Source: Scalesia atractyloides (Eukaryota > Streptophyta > Magnoliopsida > Asterales > Asteraceae). From it: 64,000 nt of DNA. Under the pieces are notes generated by a model that had not been told where the DNA came from, did not search any database, and was given only the letters and a program-made list of their open reading frames with translations. The stretch is taken from the NCBI GenBank assembly GCA_947069175.1, contig CAMTDV010000003.1:82499978-82563977 (forward strand), read 5' to 3'. The stretch's first letter is position 1. Each line of letters begins with the position of its first letter. Below are positions 48,765 to 59,920 of this stretch, one piece after another. The translations under genes were made by a program, and so were the position numbers.

Positions 48765-49990
48765 GAGCCGTCTTGTATACCTACCTATACACCTTGACAA
48801 TAAAGTATTTCAAGCAACAACGTTTCCATACAAAGATGAGGTATAGAACAAAAAGTGATCTTGACCAATGTAATTTTTAGATAATTAATTACTAAAAGGA
48901 TAGAATTGTCATTTGAAAATTTTAATGTAGTTTTCAACAAAAGTTAGTGTTAGACTTTATATTATATACAAAGTGAAGTGCAACTTGTGTCTATAGATTG
49001 TATGAAAACACAGGTTGAGTTCCTAATCGCTAAATCTACCACATGAGTCCTTATCGGTAATGATACCTGTATATTTCGTTAAAACTCAAACGATAAACGT
49101 TAAGATGAGGTATAATGGTCTTTTTACCTATTTTTTTTGCCCAAGAGTCAAATGTGTCCTCCAATTTTCTACACCATCATCGATTACGTCCTTGTAGTTC
49201 CCAAATCCTCAAAACCCAACCCACCCATTCCAATCAGCGTTCCGGTGAACATCAGGTGACAATGGTGACCATTGTTTTAGTTGATGCGATTATGGAGACA
49301 TAATGTGTAAGAGGTAATCTTATTTCTTGATCTTTATTAGTGTTTGTAAGTCAAAAAGTATAAGAAATTATTGAACTTCAACTTGAACAAGAACAACGGT
49401 CGTCGAAATTAGGATCAATGCCACCCCAAGCCCCTTTGTATTGCATTTAAAGGTGGTGTTAAAGTTCTGGAACCATCTAAACTGATTGAAAGAGGCAGGG
49501 ATAAGATCAAACATTTGGAATGATATTGTAAATATTTTGATGCCAACTAGAGCGTTTTTATGGGTTGTTTTGTTAATCAATTTTACTCCTAATTGTATTG
49601 ATCAATTTTGCCCATCATGTATGTAATGTAGTGTAACTGTCTTTTGTAATGAATGTAAATGTAGTGAAATTATACAAACATGTGAGAATTAAAAAAGGGG
49701 AGGGGGGACAAACAGTGATTCCCCCTGAACCAGAATGACGTAAATTGCACTTTACTCTTTACCAATTAGTGAACACAAAACTTAATATATGTTTTAATTG
49801 ATAATACCATCCCTTATACTATACATAACATATGTTTTTTACCCAATTATTTTTTACATTGATTTGTATCTAATCATAATGTGCATTCATTGCTTTTAAA
49901 AAAATTGATTACGTGGACATGTTTAAACTTTTTTTCTCTCAACATTTCGGTATAGATTTTTTTTGACGCAAGCATGCTCAGTATATAATT
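48765..49990. other. Intergenic, no gene recognised
   Basis: A 62-codon frame at 49115-49303 and the neighbouring stretch to 49620 are less AT-rich and could be a decayed gene fragment, but I see no domain. Confidence 0.3.
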
Positions 49991-49991
49991 C

Positions 49992-50037
49992 TTATTATTT
50001 ATTATTATTACTATTATTATTATTATTATTATTATTA
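49992..50037. repeat. (ATT)n microsatellite
   Basis: Imperfect TTA/ATT run. Confidence 0.9.
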
Positions 50038-50080
50038 CAACAAAGTTATCATGAATAGTAACTCAAATTTTGTAGTTATT

Positions 50081-50735
50081 TGTTTTTATTTTTTAGCAAT
50101 ATTTTATTTATTAATTATTTGATTTTTTTGGTATAAATATTAATTGATAATTCTTACGTATTTTTTTTTCATTTTTTTATTGGTTGGTAGTATTTTATTT
50201 AGCATTCAACATATTTTTTTAGTAATAACTTACGTTCATTATTTTTTAAAAAAATCAAAATCTGTATCTATATTTATTATTTTTTTAGCATTCCATGTTA
50301 TTTGTTCACGTATTGTGATGGTACGTTACCACGGGTATTTGATCGGTACAATTTATGCATTCAGCGTAGAAATCAACACATGTTTTACATCGACAAAAAA
50401 CAATAAAAACTGTTTTATTTTTAGTAATATTTTATTTATTAATTATTTGATTTTTTGTTGTAAATATTAATTAATAATTCTTATGTATTTATTTATCTGT
50501 TTTTATTTTTTTTATTGGTAGGTAGTATTTTATTTAGCATTCAACATAACTTTTTTAGTAATAACTAACATTCATTAATTTTTTTAAAATAAAAATTTGT
50601 ATCTATGTTTATTATTTTTTTAGCATTTCATGTTATTTGTCCACGCATTGTGATGGTACGTTACCACGGGTATTTGATTGGTACAATTCATGCATTCAGT
50701 ATAGAAATCAACACATGTTTTACATCCACAAAAAA
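50081..50735. repeat. Tandem duplication of ~330 bp
   Basis: 50081-50410 and 50411-50735 align along their length. Both include TGTGATGGTACGTTACCACG and AATCAACACATGTTTTACAT, with scattered differences. Confidence 0.85.
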
Positions 50736-51199
50736 TGATAAAACGGACACATAGGATCGACGCCGATGTTTTTCGAACGGTATCGATTGGTTCAAATTGT
50801 CACAATACTAGTACCTATATCCATTTATTCTCACATATAAAGTTATATAAATGAACAATTTTTGAAAGCGGAAACCATAAAAAAGAATACATGTATCGTT
50901 ATTGATGTTGTTTGGTACGATACGCTAGGTACCCGATGTTAGTTTATAAAAAAACCACCGAGACGGAACCGATGTAGTTCGTTTGGTTCACTACGGTAGC
51001 AATATGATATTCGTTAATCAAACAAGAAACCATACAAATTAATAACTACTAGTACAGATGTTCGGTTCGGTACGTTATAGTAGCGATATGATCTTAGTTT
51101 ACCGAAAGAAAAAACAAACACCGACAACGGCACAATAGTCGTTTCAATAAAGTTTATATGGCATTGAATAAAATAAACATAGAACATAAAGAATAACTT
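50736..51199. other. Intergenic, target of family IV insertion
   Basis: Contains recurring CGGTA/GGTACG words that resume at 53941-54020, so an older element may have been split by the solo LTR. No ends found. Confidence 0.35.
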
Positions 51200-51386
51200 T
51201 GTAACATCCGCTAAAAATCGGATTTACCAAACCCGCTTCGTTTATCAACCGAATAGTCAGTTAAAAATTTCGTTGCGTATTTAATGTCCAAATTAATTTT
51301 AAACGATACATAATTACTAAGTATATTAGAATATAAAATTTATTTTAGAAAATGTACTAAAAATAATGAAATAAAAATAAAATACT

Positions 51387-51465
51387 GCTGCCGGGTTTCG
51401 AACCCGGGTCAGCCAAAGGTTACACAAAGCATTAACACACATCTCTACAACCGCTCCGCTACTTG
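51387..51465 (-). other. tRNA-like module (minus), copy b
   Basis: Minus strand AAGTAGCGGAGCGGTTG ... GGGTTCGAAACCCGGCAGCA. It is the counterpart of 9117-9196 and keeps the A- and B-box-like ends while the middle has diverged. Confidence 0.65.
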
Positions 51466-52306
51466 ATCATTTTGTGAAGTTCTGGGGAACAATTAAGTCA
51501 TATGTGCAACTGAGAGTCAACCTGTTACGCCAACTGAAACCGATATCGGCTTTCAAACCGATCAAGACGTTTGATCTCTCGCGGAATCTTGATCATAACC
51601 GATAAAACCGATATCTTAAATCAATTTGACGTTAATGAACTTAAATTCAGGTGTTGTTTGGTTTTTATAACCGAAAACTTTCATTCTGAAATTACTTCAA
51701 CAAAACACTCATCTCGCGATTCAATTTCATTCCCAAAGCTTCTAATTTTGTGTTTATTCTATTTTCTGGTCGTCGGAAGTGCTTTCTGATCATCGCCGGA
51801 ATTCTCTGCAAGTCGCCGGAAAACCGAGACTCAACTCAAACCGGTAAAATACCTCGACTTTACTGTTTCAATCAATTGTTAGAACCTTACTAACATTAAC
51901 CCATCGCTCATAATCAACCACAGACGACATTGCTGGACTTTCTGTTTTCACCGGAAAACTCCTGGATTTGTAGGAAACTCGCTGTTAACCGGTATGCTCA
52001 TTCAAACATACTGATAATCATTACTCATTAGTTCAATTTCACATCTAATCCCTCCAACCTGTTAATTGATTCCAACAGCCGAAGGTTCCAAAACAGAGCC
52101 GACGAGCTTCGCCGGATTTTCTGAAGAAGACGATCTGTTCGGTATTTTCTTTCCCCAAACTCTTCGATTCAATACTTTCCAAATTGTTCATCTTGTTCAT
52201 TAACTGAATTAATCAAGTATCAGTTGCTTTGACTGATGTCTGTGTTTTGAACGAAGAAGACGAGTTCAGATATGACATAGGATTAATTAAAATCGGAATT
52301 ATAAAC

Positions 52307-52386
52307 GGGTTAGACACACAGTCCAGCGGTGGACTGTGTGCAAATAAAAAACATACACGTCCCGAGTTCGATTCTTGATACACACC
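52307..52386 (+). other. tRNA-like module 1, copy b
   Basis: GTCCAGCGGTGGAC and CCCGAGTTCGATTC. Counterpart of 10037-10113. Confidence 0.6.
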
Positions 52387-52475
52387 TTTGCAGTAATAAA
52401 ATGCCTTTTTGTTTAAAACTGAACCGGGTTAACTCCGCTATATGTTAAGTATAATAAAAACTATGATATTTACCA

Positions 52476-52553
52476 AGATAGACACACAGTCCAGCGGTGG
52501 ACCGTGTGCCAAACTAAACCACAGGTCCCGGGTTCGAGACCTGTGGAGCGCAC
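52476..52553 (+). other. tRNA-like module 2, copy b
   Basis: The D-arm-like stem GTCCAGCGGTGGAC is followed by CCACAGGTC...GACCTGTGG around a GGTTCGA loop, a perfect 9-bp stem. Counterpart of 10206-10284, where this stem is weaker. Confidence 0.6.
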
Positions 52554-52643
52554 CGGGTCGTTATGTTAAAATCTTTTTAAAAAATAAATGATTTTCGGAT
52601 TAATCTAATTAGTATATAAATATAATTAAAAACAGAAATATTT

Positions 52644-52721
52644 CGGGTTAGACACGTAGCTCAGTTGGTAGAGCTGCGTGCACACGAACGGGAGGTCTCG
52701 GGTTTGAGCCTCACCCGGCGC
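52644..52721 (+). other. tRNA-like module 3, copy b
   Basis: TAGCTCAGTTGG is an exact match to the Pol III A-box consensus. GGTTTGAGCCT, a weakened B box, follows at tRNA spacing. Counterpart of 10374-10450. Confidence 0.65.
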
Positions 52722-53945
52722 AAACACATACACAATAAAACCGGTCAACAAGTCCACAGTCAACGAGTCAACGGTCAAAAAGTCAACAATTTTTATTATT
52801 TTTATTTATTTATTTTATTCAAAAATCAATTAAAAATACTTAAAAATAACGTTTTTAAAGCTAGAAAATAGCCTAAAACTCATAAAAATATATCCAAAAA
52901 TCCTATTAAAATTGTTAATAAAATCCATTTATTTACCTTGCTTCCTTTATTAATTAGGTTATTTATTCCTCGACGATCAATCCTCTAAACTCGTGCGCAT
53001 TCATCATCATTCACCGAACGCACCCACTGTGAGTGAATCTCTACAAATTCCCCGTTTAAATCACGTTTTGGGGTGTATCATGTGTCTTACTATTTACTAT
53101 ATTTAAATCATTGTGCATACATCATATCATGAATAAATGTGTATTCAGTTTGTATAAACTGTTTGTGTGATTATTGTTTAGATTAAATTTATTATTTTCA
53201 AGTACATGCAATTTCATAGGCCGCCGCTCCCCATTACATTATGAGCGTTGAGCATGTTCCCCATTACATTATGAGCGTGAACCTGGCGTGCCAACATACG
53301 ATCGGCTCCGTTTGATTGAGCCTTGATCGCACAGACATTTTTCATTTTCAGTACATGCAATACGATCGGCTCCGTTTGATTGAGCCTTGATCGCACAGTT
53401 TATTTATGTTATTTATTTATGCCTGTTGATATGTTATTGTATGCTGTTGATTTCTTAATGTATGTTATTAATTGTTGTTATTGTATGCTGTTGGTTTGTT
53501 AATGTATGTTATTGTTTGTTGTGGTTTGATATCGTATGCTAATGGTTTGTTGTTGTATGCCAATTGATGTTATTGTATGTTTATTTACATTTGTTCATAT
53601 ATGAATATTGCACGATTTTTTCCATATTAAATACAACCAGAAATAAATAATAATTGTTTTCTAACAAGGTTCACTCGCCAACTTTTTGTTGATCCAAAAA
53701 CCATTTTTACATATGATACAGGTGAACATGATGAAGCAAGGAAAACATAGGAAATTGCCTTAGAAGAAAAATAATGAAGTTTAGAAGGATGAATTGAACA
53801 TGTTGTATTTGTTTGATATGATTGTATGACTTCTATTAAATTGAAATAATAAATATGAAACATTATAATAAATGTCATGAGCTTTGATGATAACCAATCA
53901 TGCCCCGATCACCTTTTCCGCTGCGGGTCGGGGTGTGAAAAACTT

Positions 53946-54539
53946 CGGTACCGGTATCAATATTAGTTTTTACTGTTTTTGATCGAGGGTGCGAGTTAGC
54001 TACAAAGTCTATTTTTCCTACAAAGTGTAAAAAGTTATAAACACCATAATGTCAACCATAAAACATACTCAAACCCCACAAATAACAGAGTGAAGATTAC
54101 TAAAACATCATATTTGTGGGTTTTATATTGTGTTTTGGATGATAAGGTTTTGATTATCGAATGACCAACATCAGTGTGTTTTATGTTAATTGTCATGTTG
54201 TGTTTTATATTCATAGTTCTACAATAGTGTGTTTGAAGTTTTTATAGACTATTAGGGTTTGAAAATTGTGTTTTAGTAATATTCACTCTGTTATTTGTGA
54301 GTTTTGGGTGTGTTTTATGGCTGAGATTATGATGTTTTATGACTTTATATACTTTTTAGGAAAAATGGATTTTGTAGCCGAACCCCACCCTTCGATCGAT
54401 ATAAAGTTTCCGAAAGGTTTTTATTGTTCTCAATCGTGTAAGGTTTTTTCTTTCGATTACTGTACTGAAGGTTGAGACCGTAACGAATCGAACAGATATC
54501 GATTGAATTCTCGTCATGAAGCATAGGAGAAAATTGCTA

Positions 54540-54577
<38 letters not shown>

Positions 54578-54790
54578 AAAGATTATTAATGTTTACCGAA
54601 AGCAAAGACATGCAAATGTCCGATGTACACATATAATTAAGTACGTAGGGCCCCAACTTGTTTAATAGAAAATGACAACTAGAAATTTTAAACATGCAAT
54701 TTCAAACGTGTTAGTTTTAACAAACTAATGCACTAGTAACTACTAATGTTTTAACAAACTAATGCACTAGTAACTAATCATGTAATATCA
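53946..54790. other. Intergenic, no gene recognised
   Basis: AT-rich with a 13-copy ATT run at 54539-54576. The 69-codon frame at 54266-54475 shows no domain. Confidence 0.35.
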
Positions 54791-54794
54791 CTAA

Positions 54795-55134
54795 GAGCAT
54801 TAACAACCCACCTTCTACAAAAAAAATTTTTATAGAATAATTTAAAGAAATCATTCAAAACATTTCTACATCCCGCTCTCTACAATAGAGAACACTTTAG
54901 AAGAAATATAAGCAAATCTCTGTATTTAGAGATTCAAATTCAAGCCTTTATAATGTATTATAATTATAAGTGCATAAAAAGAGAAAAAATAATAATAAAA
55001 TAAGTGTGTGAGTAATATAAAGGTAGAGATGAAGAATGAGATATGTGAAGTTTTAAAAAAGTAAACAATTATTTGAGAAAAAGTATGTTTTTTAGATACA
55101 GTATATGTAGATAAAGAAAGGGATGCAAATGCTC
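54795..55134. mobile_element. Candidate miniature inverted-repeat transposon
   Basis: About 340 bp with imperfect inverted ends (GAGCATTAACAACCC / GGGATGCAAATGCTC) and flanks TAA and TAG. The ends and 3-bp TWA-like target recall PIF/Harbinger miniature elements. The interior is non-coding. Confidence 0.5.
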
Positions 55135-55692
55135 TAGTAAGGATAATACAGTTATAATTGTTTAGCATAATCAATATTTATAATATCGTAAGATGATTAT
55201 TAAGCATAAAAAAAGTAATCGTAAATAAAAATCTAAAAAATATTACATATTCAAGATAATCCAATCTATTTTTGTGTGTTTAATTTGCACGAGACTTTTT
55301 TTTAGATTTTTCTTAATTTCATATATATTTAAGCATTATTGATGTTTATTTGTATATAGATTTAGTCAACAAACATTCTAAAAGTTATGAGCTTTGACGA
55401 CATGTTTTACACGTTAATAATATATATATTTTTAGTTTAATCTGTGTTTTTAACGTTAAAAATATATATTTAGTTTAATTTGTGTCCTAAAAGTTAATTT
55501 CAGAAAAAAATTCCTTTTTACAGAAACCTTCAATTAATACATTATTTTGTATGTATATATTTACATATAAATATAATATCTATATCTATATATATAACAT
55601 TTTTATTTAATTAAATATATGTTGTTTAAATAAATAAATAAATTTATATGAATAATATATTCGTTTAAGCTCGTAATTCTAGTCAAGCTTAT
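55135..55692. other. AT-rich intergenic DNA
   Basis: No feature beyond AT-rich low complexity. Confidence 0.4.
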
Positions 55693-56404
55693 TAGGGATG
55701 GCAAAAAAGCCCAAGCTTGACGGATATACTCGAAACCCAAACATGTGGGTTGGATATACCCGAAGCCCTATGGGTATGGGCTTAAAAAGGAAAAAATTCG
55801 GGTACGGGTACGAGTATGGGATTTAGTGATACCCGCCGATACCCGGCCCATTTATCTGAATAATACCCAAAAGTGCCATGTTATAAATTTCCATATATAT
55901 AAAGTTAGTACATGTACTTATTACCTTCTTTATAGTAGTAGGGTCTAGTCTTCTAGTCATATATGGATATGTATTTGCAGGTGTTTAGTGAATAAGTAAC
56001 TCATTTTTGAGCATGTATATTGGATATGGAAGTTATACCCTTTATTATGTTGATGTTTATGCAATTAGGTGGTTATAATATAATTAATTAATTAAGTAAT
56101 CCTTTTTATTTATATGTGGTCTAAAATATAATATATAAGTTATTAATCATATTTTCATTTGTTATAGTCATCAACATAGTAAATTATATAAACATCAAAG
56201 TAAAAATTGCACACTTGTTCCAACAGGTATTTTTAAGAAATTAACGGGTATACCCGATACCCGCGGGTATGCCCGATACCTGACAGGTAATTACCCGACA
56301 AATACCCGACGGGTAACCGGTCGGGTATGGGACAAAGAATTACAACCGGGCACGGGCCTGGGATTACCAATACCCAGCCCAAGCCCGACTCATTGCCATT
56401 CCTA
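55693..56404. mobile_element. Non-autonomous hAT-like element A
   Basis: 712 bp with inverted ends TAGGGATGGCAA / TTGCCATTCCTA. The flanks share AAGCTT but do not give a perfect 8-bp duplication. Both subterminal regions are packed with ACCCG/CGGGT words, typical transposase-binding-style repeats of hAT elements. No transposase. Confidence 0.7.
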
Positions 56405-56509
56405 AGCTTGATAATGAAGTTTGGGCTCAAGCTCGTTTATAAAGTGAAAATCTCGGAAAAGAGCTTTTATAAGATTGAATGGATTCAAGTTTTTAGACAG
56501 CTTCCCAAG

Positions 56510-57145
56510 TAGAGGTGCACAAAAAACCCGAACTCGGGTATTAGAAAAATCAGGTTTTTTAAACCCGAACCTAATATCGGGTATGCATTTTCTGTTCAAT
56601 ACCCGAACCCGGGTTTTTTGTACCTGGGTTTTCAGCATACCCGGGTTTCCATAAAACTTGTACCCAGGTTTTCGTAATACCCGTAACTGGGTTTTCGTAA
56701 TACCCGGACCTGAGTTTTCGTAATACTCGGACCCTACAACAGCTTTTTTTGAACGTTTAGAGCTTGTATAATGTTTTTTTTTTTGTAGATTTCAAGGCAT
56801 ACAATATGTAAAATAAAGGTTTCCGTTATATTTCTATGTTTTACGCCAAAAAATGAATCAAAAAACCCGATCTAAACCCGAACCCGAACCATAGTTGACC
56901 AATACCTGAACCATACCCGAACCCTACCCGACCAATACCCGAACCCTACCCGGACCCGGAAATAGGGTATTCTAATACCCGAGTATTGAAAACCCGAACC
57001 CAGGTACATAAGGTATAGATTTCTAGCCAATACCGAGACCCGAACCCGACCCGGGTATGATCAATACTCGAAAAGTCAACACCCAATCATACCCATACCT
57101 AAGTATATACTCCAGGTATTAAAAAACCCAATTTGTGCATCTCTA
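56510..57145. mobile_element. Non-autonomous hAT-like element B
   Basis: 636 bp with inverted ends TAGAGGTGCACAAA / TTTGTGCATCTCTA (one mismatch) and a perfect 8-bp target duplication TTCCCAAG (56502-56509 and 57146-57153). Subterminal ACCCGAACC repeats fill most of it. No transposase frame. Confidence 0.88.
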
Positions 57146-57153
57146 TTCCCAAG

Positions 57154-59555
57154 TACTAAGAAGCTGCTCGTTTTATTTACACCGTTTTTTTTATCAAAAA
57201 TGCTTACAACCAACTTTTAGCGATAACCTTTTTAATTAAAAACAACTTTAATAAGTAATCATTATATTCTAAATCTTTTTCGTTTTTATCATAAAGTTGA
57301 TGGTTAATAAACTAGTTCTAGCGAGCGGTACTACAGTTAAAATCATAAACACCACACGTGAATGCATAGTTTGTTACTAAAAGAAACTCCATGTGATGTG
57401 AATCACTCACTTCTTTTACTTTATATGCATCACCGTATGTTACAAATCATTAAAAATAAGACTAGGAAACATTACTTGATTGACGGCAATAAGTTGGAAA
57501 AATAATTTTGTGGGTCAAGTACTTTTCTTACATGGATCCAACTCACTAAATGAATTTAACAATGTTTTAAAAATCGGACTGAGCAGACCAATTAGTCGGG
57601 AACCTAATGTGTCGTAGGTTTGCTTCCTACTTACTAGCTTATGGCCTAGGTAAATTGAGCAAGTCAGTTTTGAGCGAACTAGATATTCTTCACTTATTTT
57701 CTACCAGATCCATTGGTTATATAAACCATTAGAGCGTTCACATCCTATCGATCATATCCATCTATGTAATTACACTAAAAATCAATAATTTTTTTATTTT
57801 CAATTAAATAATATTTTTATTATACCTTTATATTACCTTTTCATTCTACTCTACTCACGACGACCTGCTAAAATTATTTTTCGTATTTATAGATGAGTGG
57901 TAACATTTTATCTTTCCTCCACTCATAACCCTCATAACCGGTATCTATAAGAGTCTCTCACAGAATTTGATGGAATAACCGTGAAAGTAGGTTGTCCAAT
58001 TTCTAGAAACATTAGCATTTAACGTCCACATTTAAACAACCAAACTTTAAATATATGCATGATATAATATGATATATTAATATTTCATAAATATAGATAG
58101 AGATTGGAGTGTTCGATCTTAATGCTTGTACAGCTAGTCATTTCTTGTCACTTTGCATGGCATAATTGTTTCACAATGCAATGCAAACGTATCCCATTAA
58201 TTGATTAATATCATATCCAAAAGTTTTTGTTATCGTGTGTATTCTTTATTTTCTTATACAATATATATATATTTGTCTTTTGCATTTAAAAAATAAATAT
58301 ATGTGTACCAGCTCTAGAATATTATGATCATTTTTTTAAATTGAAGCCGGGTCCAGATATATTATTAGTGGACAATGTTATACATAGCTTTTACCTTGAA
58401 GTGTCACAAACTATAATAAAATTACAACACAAAATGTTCCTACTAATAGAAAGTTTTCTTGCGTGAATAATTAAAGGACCCTCCGGACTTAAGGTTATGG
58501 TAAGTTAAGATGGTTTTGTTAACATATAATAATTTCAGTCATCGTTTTGAAACCTAAACCGCTTAATTTGTAAACTAGACTCTTCACTTGTCATGTATGC
58601 ATCCATTCGATCGTTTGTGATCAAACTGGGCAGTTATAACTGAATTTGACTGTTAAATCAGAGAACCATGCTAGGTTGAATCGGATCCATAATTGTTGAA
58701 TCATTTTTTGTCAGATCTCGATTGTAATAGCGATGCTAGTTACATATGGGTTGGATTGATCTGGAAGAAGCAATGACCGACGTTGTAATAAACGAGTGTT
58801 AGGAACCATGTAGGCGATGGAGGCGTGGAAGGGAGACGTCACACGAAGCTCAAATGATGAACGGACGATGTTGGAAACTAGAAAATCGAAATAAATTAAA
58901 GATTCACTGTTTTTTAACAACAAACTAACATATATTTATATACTTTTATATCTGCATTTTGCATGATTTAAACACTTCACGTTTTTTTGGACGACAAATC
59001 TAAACACTCCACCTCTTAGATAGAGAAAAACACCTTACCATCACCCTATATCTCTTGGGGATGAAAGATTCACTATTAATTGTTAATTTTGTTTTTTTTT
59101 TTAAGTTTATATATATCTTGTAACCTTTTATTTTTGTGATTAACTTGGTGGTATTTTTATACCATTTTGTATCTTCTATATTTTAAAAAACTGATCACTA
59201 AAATCTGCCAGTCTAGTAATGGTAAATCGATATAGCAGTCTATTCGATAATAGATCTTATTTTAAAAATATAAGAAAAATCATTTAAGTCGTCCCAAATT
59301 TATGTGGATTCTATAATTGAAGAGAGACGAAAAACAAAATAATAAAAGTAAAGAATTTTTTTCAAACATTATCGCTTTGGCTTAAAGTTATTCCCTTATG
59401 GATTCACACGAAGATGGATGCCCAAACCATCACTCGAAGATTATAATGTTATATATTCTTTTTTTTCTATTTGTAAATTTGTATTGCATGTGTTCTATAT
59501 TTATTATCGTATTTTTACAGGGTGGGTTATCGTACAATAGTCTCTTAACGTATGA
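57154..59555. other. AT-rich intergenic DNA
   Basis: No supported gene or complete element. Short frames such as 58711-58923 (minus) are not protein-like. Confidence 0.4.
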
Positions 59556-59559
59556 CTGT

Positions 59560-59730
59560 ATATGAATAAATTATGCATGTTCATTTGTAAATCATGCACG
59601 TTATAAATTTCAAACCCTAATTACGCATGAAAAAGAAATCACGTATGGTCAAAACACAAATCACGCATAGGTTGGTTTTTACCCTAATTACGCATGTTAT
59701 ATCATAATTACGCACGTTAATTTGTTGGTA
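59560..59730. repeat. Cluster of ATTACGCATG-like words
   Basis: About seven variants of AATTACGCATG / AAATCACGCAT on one strand within 170 bases (for example 59617, 59634, 59660, 59689, 59706). They lie roughly 200 bases past the end of the HIPP coding region. Confidence 0.65.
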
Positions 59731-59803
59731 ACGTACCGTCGGACGTTAAGAGTCTTTTGTATCTTAAACTTTCTCGTATTTTGACAAACAAATGCAAAAC
59801 TAT

Positions 59804-59809
59804 TTTATT
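59804..59809 (-). terminator. Candidate poly(A) signal of HIPP gene
   Basis: AATAAA on the minus strand, about 112 bases after the stop codon. Confidence 0.4.
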
Positions 59810-59920
59810 AATACGCGTAATATACAATTAATATCATACTCATCTTATACATAATCTTTTGAATTACATGTTATTATTGGCAACATTATAATACAAGTCT
59901 CCGATTAGATCGTGAATTAA

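Larger units (their letters stand above)
51200..53940 (+). mobile_element. Family IV solo LTR (copy b)
   Basis: 2,741 bp, starting TGTAACATCC and ending GGGGTGTGAAA (last C changed to A). It is flanked by the perfect duplication AACTT (51195-51199 and 53941-53945). It aligns end to end with copy a at 8949-11596 and has the same four tRNA-like modules, the same CGCCGGA/CGGTA blocks (51790-52150) and the same paired repeats (53220-53400). It is a separate insertion with a different duplication, so the modules belong to the LTR family. Confidence 0.92.

Noticed and set aside
49115..49303. Possible small gene
   Set aside because: 62 codons with no recognisable domain or conservation evidence; composition alone does not support it.
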